The notes beneath the pieces are model-generated. The model did no database searches, was not told the origin of the DNA, and worked only from the letters and a program-made list of their open reading frames with translations. Below are positions 34,654 to 46,095 of a stretch of DNA of 64,000 nt, in pieces. Source of the stretch: Capsaspora owczarzaki ATCC 30864 (Eukaryota > Opisthokonta > Filasterea); assembly GCF_000151315.2 (NCBI RefSeq), contig NW_011887296.1:196643-260642 (forward strand), given 5' to 3'. Both the position numbers and the translations under genes were made by a program. The stretch's first letter is position 1, and each line of letters begins with the position of its first letter.

Positions 34654-35665
34654 TTTTGCTACTGCTTTTGCGGCTCGGCAATCAGGCGAAAGTATAATGC
34701 AACGAAAATAATACGGTAGATGGTATGGCTGTGATAACTAGATGAAGCGCTTTGGCCAAAGAAGAAGTCGACCAAGTTGTCAAGCACAACGTCAGAGTAC
34801 AAACACGCGAAACGAACGAATCGCCGAGTTGGAAGCAAGAAAGAAAGAATAGAGGACTGATTTTGACTTCATGATTTCATCGTGGCCTATTTAAAGGGTG
34901 CGCACTTGATCGTTGCGGCACACCTGTTTTCCTAGTAAGGTTGATTTTGCGGCTGTCCTACCAACGTCCGTCGTCGTATGGAGTAGATTGGCATGTTATT
35001 GTTCTTAGCAGCAGAGTGGGTTCCGGCTGCATACCTCTACTCTCTTACCGCCATCGTACTTGCTTGACTAGCGTGGTGCATGTTGGTCGTTTCTAGTGGC
35101 TGTGAACGTGGCCTGTGCACAGCACTACGTGTTCCAGCTGTAGTCCCAGCAAATCTCAAGCTCGAACGGGTCCTGCAAGCTGGACGACAAAGGGAGACCT
35201 CAGGTGTCACCACCGCCTACGACCTTCCGACCACGGACAGTACTAAATTAAGGCCGTTGTTGCCCCATGATATGCGTTGTTTGGAGTCGTTCTTTCGAGG
35301 TCACCCAAAGTGCAAAGTCGTACCCACATCTTGTTTTGTGTTCTTCTTGACGCTGTCACCCACAAACAAAGGAAGACCAAAACAACGACGAAAAGGTCAA
35401 CGCTCCGAGTCAGCCACATGGTTTTGTTTTTTGTTTGCTGCAGAAGATCTTTCGTACCTGAACAAGCCATCTCGATGGTGCCATCGTTCCTATCTGATCG
35501 TACTGTAACCTCGGATGCCCCCATGTACCGCATCCCATAGATGATCCTTTTCGTTGCTCTATCGCTCTTCATTGCTCTTTCTTCGTTTCTTTTTTTGCTT
35601 TTTGTCTGTCTATTCTTTGCTTCGAGTTTGTTCCTTTGTCAGGGGGAAAGGGAAAAGCCGGTCGC
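34654..35665. other. Divergent intergenic region, GPI-type protein / sorting nexin
   Basis: About 1 kb. A TATTTAAA box-like element lies near 34889. A 142-residue open frame (35080-35508) has no family match and atypical composition; I do not call it. The pyrimidine-rich end with TTTGTCAG just before 35641 looks like a 3' splice site, so the sorting nexin gene may have a 5'UTR exon here. Confidence 0.5.
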
Positions 35666-38600
35666 ATGGTCGACAGCAAGCCACGGAGTCGAAGCACGCA
35701 CGGTCGCGCACCGGCATCCACCGATCATCACGCGCGCCATCGGCAGCATCACCACAGTCACCATAGCACTGGTGGTAGTCATAGTAGTAGCAGCAGCAAT
35801 CCGAACAGCAGTAGTAGTACGAGCAATACGAGTCGTAGTCACCAGAATCATCCCAATGCGAATGCGAACGTTTCATCATCACCACCACCACCATCACCAC
35901 CACCACCACCAGCAGCAGCTTCATCATCATCATCATCATTGGTCCCATCACCATCAGCGTCAGGTTCGGCGTTGTCGCTGTCCTTGTCGCTTTGGCTGCG
36001 GTTCGCATTGGCTCTGTTTCTCATTGCATTGGCGCTGAGCCTGTCGCCGTTCGCGCCGCAAGTCAGTCCAGACCCATCCACCACGACCACGACCACGACC
36101 ACGACTGCCATCAGCTCGAGTGATCATCACTCTTATGCAGACTGGCGCTGGTGGGCAGAGTGGCTTCCGTTGCCAATCGTCGCTCCGTTCTGGCTGCTGC
36201 TCCAGGCGCACTACCGCACCACGATGACTGGTACCGCCGCCATTGCTACTACTGCGACAACTGCCACTGATAATGCCACTAGCACTGCCGCTGCTGTGGC
36301 CGGTGGTGATGCGCTGCTCACCCCGCTCTACGCCTTGACGGTGCTCGTGCGTCTCGCTTTCAACGCGCTGGTCGTGCTGCTCCCTCCGCTGGGTCTGTTT
36401 CTGTGGTGGCAGCGACGCCAGCGCATGGCTCTCCACGCCGTGTGGCTCCGGGAGCGGGCGATCGCCCAAGCCATGGCGACGCCAGCCATTCTCGAGGCGT
36501 TCGTTGCCGCCGACAATGACCCTACTGCGTCCACCACCAAGCCATCGTCCTCGGACCACCCTGGCGTGGGACCATCGTCCGCATCTGCAACTGCAGCTTC
36601 ATCACTGCCGAATGCCTCAGGATTGAATTTTCGCGCGCTACCTTTCCGAGATTTGTTTACCACGCTTGGCGCAAATTTGGTCAATGACAGCTCTCTGAGC
36701 GAGCAAGACACAGTGCCAACTCGCGCGTCCAACGGCAACGCTGCCATTTCGGCCACCACGTTGACAAGCATGTCGCCGGAAGAGCTCGACGCGCTGCTGG
36801 ACACGCACGGCTTCCGTTCGTCCGTTCCGTATCGCGCGTTTCAACCAATCTTGCAGCTCATTATGCGCGATTTCGTCAACGGATGGTACCAAACGTTCAG
36901 CACGCACGAGCAATTCTCGGCTCAGATGCAGACCGTCATCGGTCGTGTTCTCGTCCAGTTCCACGCTCAAGCATCCTTGGTGTCCCGGGAAGAGCTCACC
37001 AAGGCATGTGTGCAAGTGATAATGCAGCACCTGCAGACTGTAGCCCAGCAAGACAAGTACAATGCCTCGCTTGCCGCCGTCGCCACCACAGCAGACGCAT
37101 CATTGCAGCAACACGACGAATCGCAGCAGCCACCTGGCCAGCAACAACACCAGCAAGACTCGCCTCAGCAAGCGGTGCTACAGCAACCGACTGCGCTACA
37201 GGCCGAGCATTCGCGGCTCAATCCAAAATCACACGACCTATCACTCACGAACGACTTTGTGTCGTCGTCGGGCTCTGAATCGGACAACAGCAGCATCATA
37301 GACGAGGACACTGACGAAAGCGACTTCTCTGACGACGCTGACTCGCTCGACCCAGATTTCGACAGCTCCAGCCTTGATTTGGATGCCGCCAGTCGGCTCG
37401 AATCGCATGCAGAGAACGATGCAGCAGCGGGCAGCAACCAGCTCGCTACCGACGTTCCAACAGCAACCAATGCTGAAGATGCCGACGAAGCGCTTGACAT
37501 TTTAAATGTGAGCACCATGAGCGAGCGAATTGCTCACCGCAGCCTCAGATACAGGTCCGCGTCGGAGGCTGCAGAGGCCGCCTCGATTGCTGCTCTCCCG
37601 CCCACGCCCGTTCTTGGCCGGTCTTTCATGACTAGTGACAGTCACGATGCTGGCATACCCATTCCCGGGTTGGACGCGACGGCAGGCGGAGTTGGAGCCG
37701 CGGCTGGGAGCTCGTTTGGAGCATCCATGACGTACAATCCGCTGGACGACGACAATGGCTTGCTTGCCACGAGCGCATCCATGCTACCGCACCCTGTGCT
37801 TCTCGCGTCGGCTTCCGGAGACGCTGTATTGGACGATCTGTTTGACGAGTCTCCTGTCACATCCAACCTGTACGTGCGCGAGTCTCAGGCAGCTCGAGTC
37901 GCTGCCGAGGACGCTCCTTCTCCTTTGACAATCTCGGCATTGACAAGTCTTTCAAGCACCGCCGCGCCGACTGACAGTCAGCCGCTGCTGATGCCTAGTC
38001 CCGAGCCTCAGTCGAGTGCCATCGTGCCTCCTTCAGTTTCCAGCACAGCGACCGCATCCGCTCTTGATACCGCGGTACGAGAGCATCCAGAGCTGGTCAC
38101 TCCTGAGGACGCGGATACCAACCAATCGTTTGCTCCTCTCGATGGGTTGCCTCGCCGACGGCACCGACGCACTCGTCGCGCCGGAACACGCCGAACAAGT
38201 ACAACATTCACCGAGCCCTCCATCATGCCGCCTGCACATGACCGTGCGACAGTTGCGCCGCCGCCCTTGCACTTTGCCATGGCAAGCGCGGAGACTGAAA
38301 TGATTTACTATCGTCAGATTGTTGACGTGATTTTAAGCCTGTGTCTTCCGACCGCCGAATTTCGCTGCGACTCTGCACGCTCTCTCTTTCGAGAGGTCGT
38401 TGTTTGCACTGTCGTCAAGCCGCTTGTCGACACCATGATTCAGCCATGGTGGCTGAATGAACTGATCCGTGATGTCACCTCCGACACACCGCCCTTCGTT
38501 CCGACTGCCGAGGATTTGGGCTTTTCGCTTGAGCCTTCGCAGTCAGGTCCGTCCACTCTGGTGCCGCCGGCATCCAGTCTGCCGTCGACCGCAACTGCAA

Positions 38601-40660
38601 CAGATTCAGGTCCAGCCACGGTGTCGTCTCCCGCATCATCCATCATCACCACCACCACCACCACCACCGCCAACACCACCGCTGCTGTCGCTGCTGCTGC
38701 CGCTCCGCCAACATTGGGCGAGGCTGACACTTCAACAGACCTCGATAGCTCTCGTTCAGAGTCGGGGGTTGACGGAGGAGCTGGTGATGCGCTTCCGCCG
38801 CTGTTATCCTCGTCGCCACCATCGTCATTGACAAGCTTGGGATCGAACATGCCAGCAGCAGCACTCGACCAGAGTGCTGAGGCAATACGAGCTCGAGCCG
38901 GCAGTCAGGTCCTTGTCCCGCGCTCTTTGCTTCAAGTCTCGATTCCGAACTTTGAAGTTGAGCGTGTTGCAGGCAGCTCGCCTTTTGCAGTCTATGTCAT
39001 TCGTGTTGTCATTCATCTGCCCGCTCCCAACCTTTCAACCAAGTCCAACTCATCGGACGGCTTGGCCTCCGACTCGGGCAGCTCCAGCACCACTGGCACT
39101 ACGACGGCGAAAGGGATTGAGCACGGCTTGATTGTCGTACGACGATTTCGTCAGTTTGATGAGCTGCACGAGCGCCTTTGTCGAACGTTTTCTCAAGTGC
39201 GCGCGCTGGATTTGCTTGGAGCCAATAACAAATTTATGAGCTTCCGCACCCCGTTCGGCAACTTGAACCCGACCCTGTTGGAAAACCGTCGACGCCTACT
39301 CGAAAAGTATCTTCAGGTAAAACCAAAAATCAAAAAAAAAACAATTCGCTGCAAAGTGCTTTTCGATTTGTGTTGCCAAAGACGAAAGAGTGATGCTGAG
39401 CGGTTGTTGTTCCTCCTTTTTGAATGGGTCGTGGAAACAGACAATCACGAGTTTGCCCGAGATTGTTTGCAATGAAGCGTTGCAAGTGTTCCTTGACATC
39501 TCTCCCGAGATTGCGCGCGCGCTTCAGACCGAGGCCGCGCTCTTGCTGGCGCAGTCTCCGGCAGCATGGTCGTCCTCGTCTTCTGTACTCTCTGGTAATG
39601 CGACTGCTGGCGTTTCGCACTTCAAGATCCAAGTACCCACGGCTGTCGCGGACAACACCAACAAGGCCGTGTATGAAGCCTTCTTGCAAGTCATGCACGA
39701 ACTTTACGAGCAGCAAAAGCTCGGACACCAGTTTGCAGAATCGCTTCACCATCGAAAGTTGTCCTTGCTGATGTCGTTGCTTCCGCCCATCGTGTCCTGG
39801 CGGTTTCAGCAGTCTCGAAAACGGAAGGAGGCCCAGTCCACTGCCGAGGCAACCGAGGAGCACGGATTCTCGCCAGCAGTGTCGTCTCCGCCATTGCGAG
39901 ACTTTTTGTTTGACTTTGCATCCCAGGTTTTGCTTGGAGACACCTCCAGCGGTCCCAAGAGCGACCTGTTGCGCTTATTGTTTGACAACCTCGTTGGCGA
40001 CTTTGCAGAACGGTGAGCTAGGCTGAATCGGCTTGCTACCCAAATCGAAAGTCCCTTGTGTGCTCACTGTGGTTTTTCTTGTTTAGATTTGTTCGACATG
40101 AAGTCGATGACCTGTTTTCCGATGCGCAACTTTGCAAGTATGCCGTGCTGCTCCGTCGATCTGTGTGGCCGAACGGCCAGCTTGGTGAAACGCTTCCGCC
40201 ACCCACCGAAGAACACAAAGCGCGTGTCGCCCAAGAAGCACGCGCCGGGTTGGCCGGCATGCTTCCAGGTGCGACCATCGTTTGATTGAATTGCCGAGCA
40301 TTCCCAGGCAGGGTTTCGTGAATTTCTAACGCATGCTTTTGCCCGATCTTGTTTGGTTTTATTTTTCTGGCGTGATTGCTTGGACAACGCAGGCTGGGTT
40401 CGAAAGGTGCTTGGAGACCATCCAACGGACGTGCTTTGGCAAGCTGCTCAAGACCCCACTCTCAACAAGTAAGCCAAATGTTCTCTTTGAACTCGGCTCT
40501 TGCGTGCGGCGTGTGACAATGTCGCTCACTCGCCTGTTGAACCTTGTTTAGGAATGCACTGCTCTGCTTGATTGATCAGTTTATCGCCCATCTCGCTCCA
40601 GAGAGTGTTCAACCAGAGTTTTGGTCCTTTATCGATGGTCGGCACAAGCGGATGCGTTGA
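35666..40660 (+). CDS. Membrane-anchored sorting nexin with PXA, PX and nexin-C domains
   Basis: Five exons, 35666-39316, 39441-40012, 40087-40268, 40393-40468 and 40552-40660 (about 1,529 residues). After a His/Ser-rich start come hydrophobic segments (LWLRFALALFLIALALSL, LLPLPIVAPFWLLLQ-like and LVRLAFNALVVLLPPLGLFL), then a PXA-type region split in two: FVNGWYQTFSTHEQF with TKACVQVIMQHLQ, and after a 500-residue acidic/Ser-rich insert MIYYRQIVDVILSLCLP to MIQPWWLNELI. The PX domain has VVRRFRQFDELHERL and FGNLNPTLLENRRRLLEKYL (phosphoinositide-binding Arg/Lys). The nexin-C end has GWVRKVLGDHPTDVLW. Architecture without an RGS domain matches the SNX19/Mdm1 type, which tether the ER to other organelles. 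The start is the first in-frame ATG. Confidence 0.88.
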
Positions 40661-40817
40661 GACTTGAATACTCCCCTTGCCCCCTTTGTTTTGTTCGGTG
40701 CGCATCAATGTAGCAAGCAGAAGTACATTGGCTAACATTCGAAAAAAAAAGCAATACACACAGAAAATAAAACCAAACCAACTTAAACAAAAAAGCAAAA
40801 AAGCAAAAATACACAAA
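40661..40817. other. Convergent spacer, sorting nexin / thioredoxin-domain gene
   Basis: 157 bp between two 3' ends; A-rich (40741-40810) with AATAAA-type sequence at 40766 on the plus strand, a possible poly(A) signal of the sorting nexin. Confidence 0.5.
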
Positions 40818-43376
40818 TTAATTCTTTTCGGAGCCTGTCTCCGGTTGGTCGTCCGCTACTGGAGACCAATGGTCGTTGTCAAGTGAAGCTTCTTCTGCTT
40901 CTCCTTCGTTCAGCGCAATGCCTTCGGCTTCAGCAATCGATTCTTCGGTCGGAGGAGCTTGGAAGAACTGGTCGGTCAAATGCGACTTGTGCCTTCGTCG
41001 CTTAATCCGCGGAGGTGGTTCAATGCCTTGAACATCCAATGCGCGATGGAAGTCGCGATCAATCGTTTCAAGTGTGTGTGCCATCACTTGAATTTCGGGA
41101 TTGAGGAATTGCAGTCGGTCCACCACTTGCTCGAGTGTTTCGGCCGCTTGGAGGACGTCCTTCTTGAGCTCGTCAGCATCGAACGGACGCTCCGGGACCT
41201 CCGCTGCGTCTGGATCGTCATCATCAAATTCGTCAGCATCCTCGGACTCGGCCTCTGCTGCCGCAGCGCGTTCTGCAGCAAGACGCTTTTCTTCTTCAAA
41301 GGCATCATCCTGGGCGCCTTGGCTGCGCAAAAATCGCTTCATGGCTTCAGGGTCCGTGTCATCAACCTGGACTGGCACTTCTGCGGCGAGCTTGCGAGCA
41401 TTCCTTGCCGCCTCTTGGGCTTGTTTGACCTTTCGGTGCACAATGGCTTCGTTACCGCTGGCCTCGATCTCTGCAAGCTCTTCATCTTCAAGAGCAGCGT
41501 CCGGATCGTCGTCTCCAATCACCTCGTCCTCGTCGTCTTCGACATCACCGAGCTCGGACGAAAACTGGGCTTCCCACTCGGTGTCGCCGTCTTCGAGCAT
41601 GCCTTGCCGCCGCTTCCAGGCGGCAAAAGCCTTGACTGCTTTCCTGGCGGACTTGACGGCGCGAATCTGAGTGTCGTCGGCTGTTTCCATCTGAGACAGC
41701 AGGTCGCGCAGAGAGTGCATGGCATCACCAAACGAGGGTCGTTCGCCATTCAGCGTTTCTTGGGATTTGAGTTTGTCGGGGTCGAAGCCGTCGTCGAGGA
41801 GAACCTTGCCCTGGCGTTTGAGTTGCGCCACTTGATCAAAGTCGAGGAGATCCTCGTCTTCCAGCGCATCCATGGGGAGTTCAACTTCTTCCTCGAGCTC
41901 GACCTCGACATCATCGAGCAATCCTTCATACTGGTCGTCCTCCTCCAAAAGTTCGCGGTCTATCACCACGGTTGTGCGTGATGTCGAGTGTCCAGCGTAC
42001 TGCACGCCCTCTGACGACCGTTCATCGTCCGTCGAATGTTCCACAGACTCGGACAAGACGACCACGTCGCCTTCAGCGGCGTGCAGAACATCGCCCTTTT
42101 TGATCGGCCGACGTCTGGAGCTTTCGCGATTGGATGTTCCTTCCGCACTTGGTTTCGGCCGGTCTGCGCTCGGACTATCGAGACTTTTTCGATAAGCTTC
42201 CTCCGATTCCAGTTTCAGTTGCGTTTGCTTGATGACCTTCTTGAGTTGCAAGTGGCGGCCCTTGTCCTCTTCGCGAGCAATTTCCTTCAGCATCCTCTTG
42301 ACGTCTGGCTGCTGCTCGACCGGCACCTCTGGCGCGCGAGCTTCGGCTGGTCCATTCATTGGGTCTTCGTCCCATTCCTTCATGTTCTCGTTCCACACGT
42401 CGAGGACGTCGTGCATGGCATATTCATATTCGTCTTGAACATCTTGAAGGAAGTGTTCCGGTGGGTTCCAGACGGCTTCACGCGACGGAATCTAAGGAAA
42501 GCAAAGTTGACAGAGCGGTGAGGTTGTGAGTGGTGGTCACGGAGAAACCAACAAATCAAAACAAGACGACGAAAGAAAGAAGAAAAAAAAACAAAAAAAA
42601 AAAGGCCATCATGGAGCAGTTGTAGAAATACGTACCTCTACCAATGGCAAATCTTCATTCTCGGGTTGCGTGTAGATGGCTTCCAGCGTCGGCTTGCATG
42701 TTTCGTCGAGACAGGCGCCTGTTATCGCCAAGATAAAAAAAAAAGTTAGCAGGAAATTTACAAGACCACTGTCCCTGTCTCCCGATTCAAGATGCACACA
42801 ACAAAGCAGCATCGACCACCATAAAGACGCGATATGGACGTACTCGAACTGAAGGGGTCACGCCAACGCGGAACAACAAGCAGCTTTGGCACTTTCTCGA
42901 GTTTCCGAGCTCGAAGACGCTCTTGGTTCATCCGCACGTTCGTAACGAAATGGGCAACGTTGTGCAGACGAATGTTTCCCAGGTAGTTGACAGCTGAGCC
43001 TTGCTGCACATCGAACATGCTCATGCCGGGATAGAGGCCGTCGTCCATGTCGGTGACAAGCTCTGCGGCCGGGTCAAGTGCATCCGATACGCCACCACCA
43101 CTCTGCGGACGCTTCGAGCCTCTCGCATCCGAGTCTGACGCACTGGCGTTGGCTGACTTGGGAGCGCGGTAATTTTGGTTGAAGGCGCGTGGCTTGTCAA
43201 GATTGACGGCCTTTTCGAGGAAGGGCTGCGAGCCACCTTCTGCCCAGATGATTCGCACATCGGGTTGATCTGCAATTCTACCAATGGAAAATGGACACGA
43301 GTGAGCAAGAATGGAAAGGGAAAGAGGACAAGGATTGAAGCAAAGGATTGAAGGGAAGCGAAGGGAAGGAAGGAAA

Positions 43377-43416
<40 letters not shown>

Positions 43417-44464
43417 GAGAGAGCGCGCCAGCGACAGCCAACACTGCGCGAAACAAAGACACTGACTGAAGCGATAAATCTTGAAGAAACTTGAGCCACT
43501 CGTTTCGTTGCTCGACTTGGCGAATGTAGCGGGCTTGCTGCTGCTGGTAGCTGGATTCTGGCGAGAGTGCATCAGAAGTCTTGCTGGTTTCATCTCCATC
43601 CTTGTTGCCCGATGGCGGCAGCACCCGTGGCAGCGCCACAAACAAACAGAAATGGGTAGCGCCGCGGCAGGTGTCGTCCCATGCACGTTTGCCAGTGAGT
43701 TGAACGGCGGGCTGAGCGTCGTAGATTTGACCGGTCAAGCCCATGACCTGACCGGGGTGGGTCGCGTCAAAGGAACGAATGATGGAGTGGTCCACCATCG
43801 TGCCTTTGCCAACCTGTGCGACGGCCTCCTTGTCGCGCTCGGCACGCTCCTCGCGCAGGTCGTGGAGTTTGAGCTCGACGAAAGCCGCGAGCTGTGTTGC
43901 CTTTTGTTCGGTGGCCGATCGCCAGCCTGGCAGATCGTCAAAGAAGGGTTTCTTGCCATTGAGAAACAGGCGGATGGTTGGGAAGACATCCACGGCGTAC
44001 TTGGCAGCGAGTGACTTGTCGGCGGTGAGATCAAACACGCCGCACCGCGCCTTGCCCGTCAGGAGATCCGCCGCCTGGTAGAATGCAGACACAAGACTCA
44101 CGCAATGGATGCATCGCTGGTGCGAGAACATGACGAGAAAGTGCTCGGGCGACTTGACGACTCTGCGCTCGAAATTCTTGGCGTCGAGGTCGACCAGCGT
44201 CCAGCGACCATCGTCATCGACAAACTCCTTGAACTCGCGCTGCGACGCTGCAATGGACGCGACAACCTCGGGCGTCTGGTCCAGGATGGCGGGCTTGACA
44301 ATGTTCAGGCTCTCAGTGACACTCCGCCCAAGCGGCTGCGGCTCCTTCGGGATGTCCGCTGCCGCCGTGCTGGCCTCGGCAGCAGTGATGATGCCATTGC
44401 TGCTCGGGAGCGCCAGTAGCGCCAACGCCGTCACGAGCGCGATGCCGAGAACGAGGCGCCTCAT
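40818..44464 (-). CDS. Thioredoxin-domain secretory-pathway protein with long acidic tail
   Basis: Four exons, 43467-44464, 42844-43277, 42636-42718 and 40818-42491, total 1,062 residues with consistent phases. MRRLVLGIALVTALALLALP is a signal peptide. Residues about 100-220 form a PDI-like thioredoxin domain with the redox motif CIHC (FSHQRCIHCVSLVSAF) and the cis-Pro loop DVFPTIRLFLNG. A second thioredoxin-like region without CxxC may follow (ADQPDVRIIWAEGG to KVPKLLVVPRW). The last 550 residues are strongly acidic with coiled-coil-like stretches (LKEIAREEDKG, EEEVELPMDALEDEDLLDF). There is no KDEL-type end (TGSEKN). A role in ER redox folding is inferred from the domain only; I do not recognise the full architecture. 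Confidence 0.8.
43379..43417 (+). repeat. (GAAA)n run in intron 1 of the thioredoxin-domain gene
   Basis: About ten AAGA units inside intron 43278-43466. Confidence 0.9.
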
Positions 44465-44803
44465 CCTCTCGCTGGAACGAACCGTGTTGACTGATTCAAT
44501 AAGAGAGGAAGGCGGAGCTCGTCCTACGGTGGTTGTGCTCAAGTGACGAGCACGAGCAGTGGAGAGAGAGAGACACCGAGGGGAAGGAGGGAGGGAGGGA
44601 AGGACTGGACTCGACTTGACTGCCAGCAATTTAAAAAAAATGCCAGCAACCACACAAAAAGACTGGAACAGCTCTCAGTTCTCAGTATTGGATGACAAGT
44701 CCATTCTCGGAGCTGTCATTGGAGTACACAATGTGGGGGAGAGACGAACCGAATGGATGATTGAAACAGAGAGGGAGATCATCAAAAAAAAAAAAAAAAA
44801 CAA

Positions 44804-44876
44804 TGCTCCAAAGCAGAATCGAACTACCGACCTTATCATTACGAGTGACACGCTCTACCAGCTGAGCTATTGGAGC
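44804..44876 (-). tRNA. tRNA-Thr (CGT)
   Basis: 73 nt on the minus strand: acceptor GCTCCAA pairs with TTGGAGC, D arm TAGCTCAGCTGGTAGAGC, anticodon stem TGTCA/TGATA with loop CTCGTAA (anticodon CGT, reads ACG), T arm GGTAGTTCGATTCT. Discriminator A. The 3' flank is CATTG and then a T-run (an A-run on the plus strand at 44784-44800), a Pol III terminator. No intron. Confidence 0.93.
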
Positions 44877-45756
44877 GTTCAAAGCGGTTGGGACTTTTGC
44901 TTGATGAGTGGAGAGCGCGCTGTGACAAAGTTTTGGCAGATTATCATCTGTGCAAACTTTGTGAATATTGTCGCTCGGGCGAGCAAAGAAAAAGGCGCAA
45001 CAGCTGGAAGATAAAACTGGAAGATGGATAGGTCGTTGGACCGAACCTTGTCCGAGTTTCCAGCAACAAGCGTCCGTTGCGCATTGCCACAGCGCCGTCC
45101 AGTTGTCATCTTCGATCACTGGTTGTGCTTGAAACTTGCTTGTCTGATTTGTTTGCGTGTGGGCGAAGAAGGAGCCAGGGAACGGAGTGCATTGCGATGA
45201 TCGTTCGCGGATGCAGTTGTGACCAAAGAAACAAACATTCTTTGATCGACCAAAAGTTCAGCTTGAACATGCAAGTCACACAAAACCATCGATTTGACCA
45301 ATTATAATCACAAAAATTGAATCATAGAAGCAACATATGGGTCAGGACACAATGCGAGAAAAGGGTGCTGCGCCTTGATGGGCAATCGTCGCCTCGCCGA
45401 ACCCGAAAAATTGACCGGTGTTTCGCGCCATCTCAACGCACGCAATCCCACATGTTCACCATAAATTTGGCTGCAAACTATATTTTGAATCAATCGCCGG
45501 TAGTGGAGTGACTGGTTGGGGAAGCGGGACCAAGGAAAAATGCACAAACAAATCATGGTCGGAAATGGAGAGAAATGTGTCGTTTTTTTTTTTTGTTCAA
45601 ATCAAATGTCGAGTGGTGCGCAGCAGTACTCACACCGTAGATGGGCTCACAGTCGTGCACTTGGTCAAAGGTATGATTTCAGATGGAGTCGAGTGCTATT
45701 CAGCTGGGGGGTGTGTGTGCTGTATTTGGACAACTGCAGAGTCTAGTCCTCTTGCA
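44877..45756. other. Spacer before the tandem small-gene array
   Basis: 880 bp without a supported gene. Just before the first array member it contains TATTTGGACAACTGCAG (45723-45739), the same block that precedes type A members of the array. Confidence 0.55.
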
Positions 45757-46095
45757 ATGGTCGAAGTGAGAATCATTCGCTCCGTTCGCTCGGTGCTCGC
45801 GAAGCTAATGGAAGTCACTCGCGGCACAACTTCTGAGGACGCTAGACAAGACCTAAGCCAAGCTATCGCTTTCCTGAGGGGCTTTGAAATTGAGGTATCA
45901 GACGAGATACCAGACCCGAATACCACTAGATTGTTCCAGGATTACGTCGTCCTAGAACTTCTTAAGTTGCTTCGGCACAAGAGGCAATTTCTCTGCTTTG
46001 TACTGCCAAAGCCCTACCAGTCAAGGCGGGATCTGGCCGCTGAATACTTGGAAAGGTTTCAACAGAAGCGCATTGCTGCAGATATGCAGGACTAG
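45757..46095 (+). CDS. Array small protein, unit U0 (divergent)
   Basis: 112 residues, intron-free, starting MVEVRIIRSVRSVLAKLMEV. I do not recognise the family. It shares with all other units a core read as IPDPN(T/A)TRLFQDYVV, ELLK.LRHK, LC.VLP and QSRRDLAA..LE.FQ.KRIAA, mostly helical and without signal peptide, Cys pairs or membrane segment, so probably cytosolic or nuclear. U0 and U10 are the most divergent members and flank the homogenised block. A pogo-type element is inserted in its stop codon: the target TA followed by the element's first G reads TAG, so the protein end is kept. The original 3'UTR now lies beyond 49235. Confidence 0.75.
   Translation: MVEVRIIRSVRSVLAKLMEVTRGTTSEDARQDLSQAIAFLRGFEIEVSDEIPDPNTTRLFQDYVVLELLKLLRHKRQFLCFVLPKPYQSRRDLAAEYLERFQQKRIAADMQD

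Noticed and set aside
35080-35508. 142-codon plus-strand open frame upstream of the sorting nexin
   Set aside because: No domain, unlikely composition and no splice logic; it may be chance in a 1-kb spacer.
40959-41981. 340-codon plus-strand open frame
   Set aside because: Antisense to the acidic tail of the thioredoxin-domain gene, which has a signal-peptide start and consistent splice phases.
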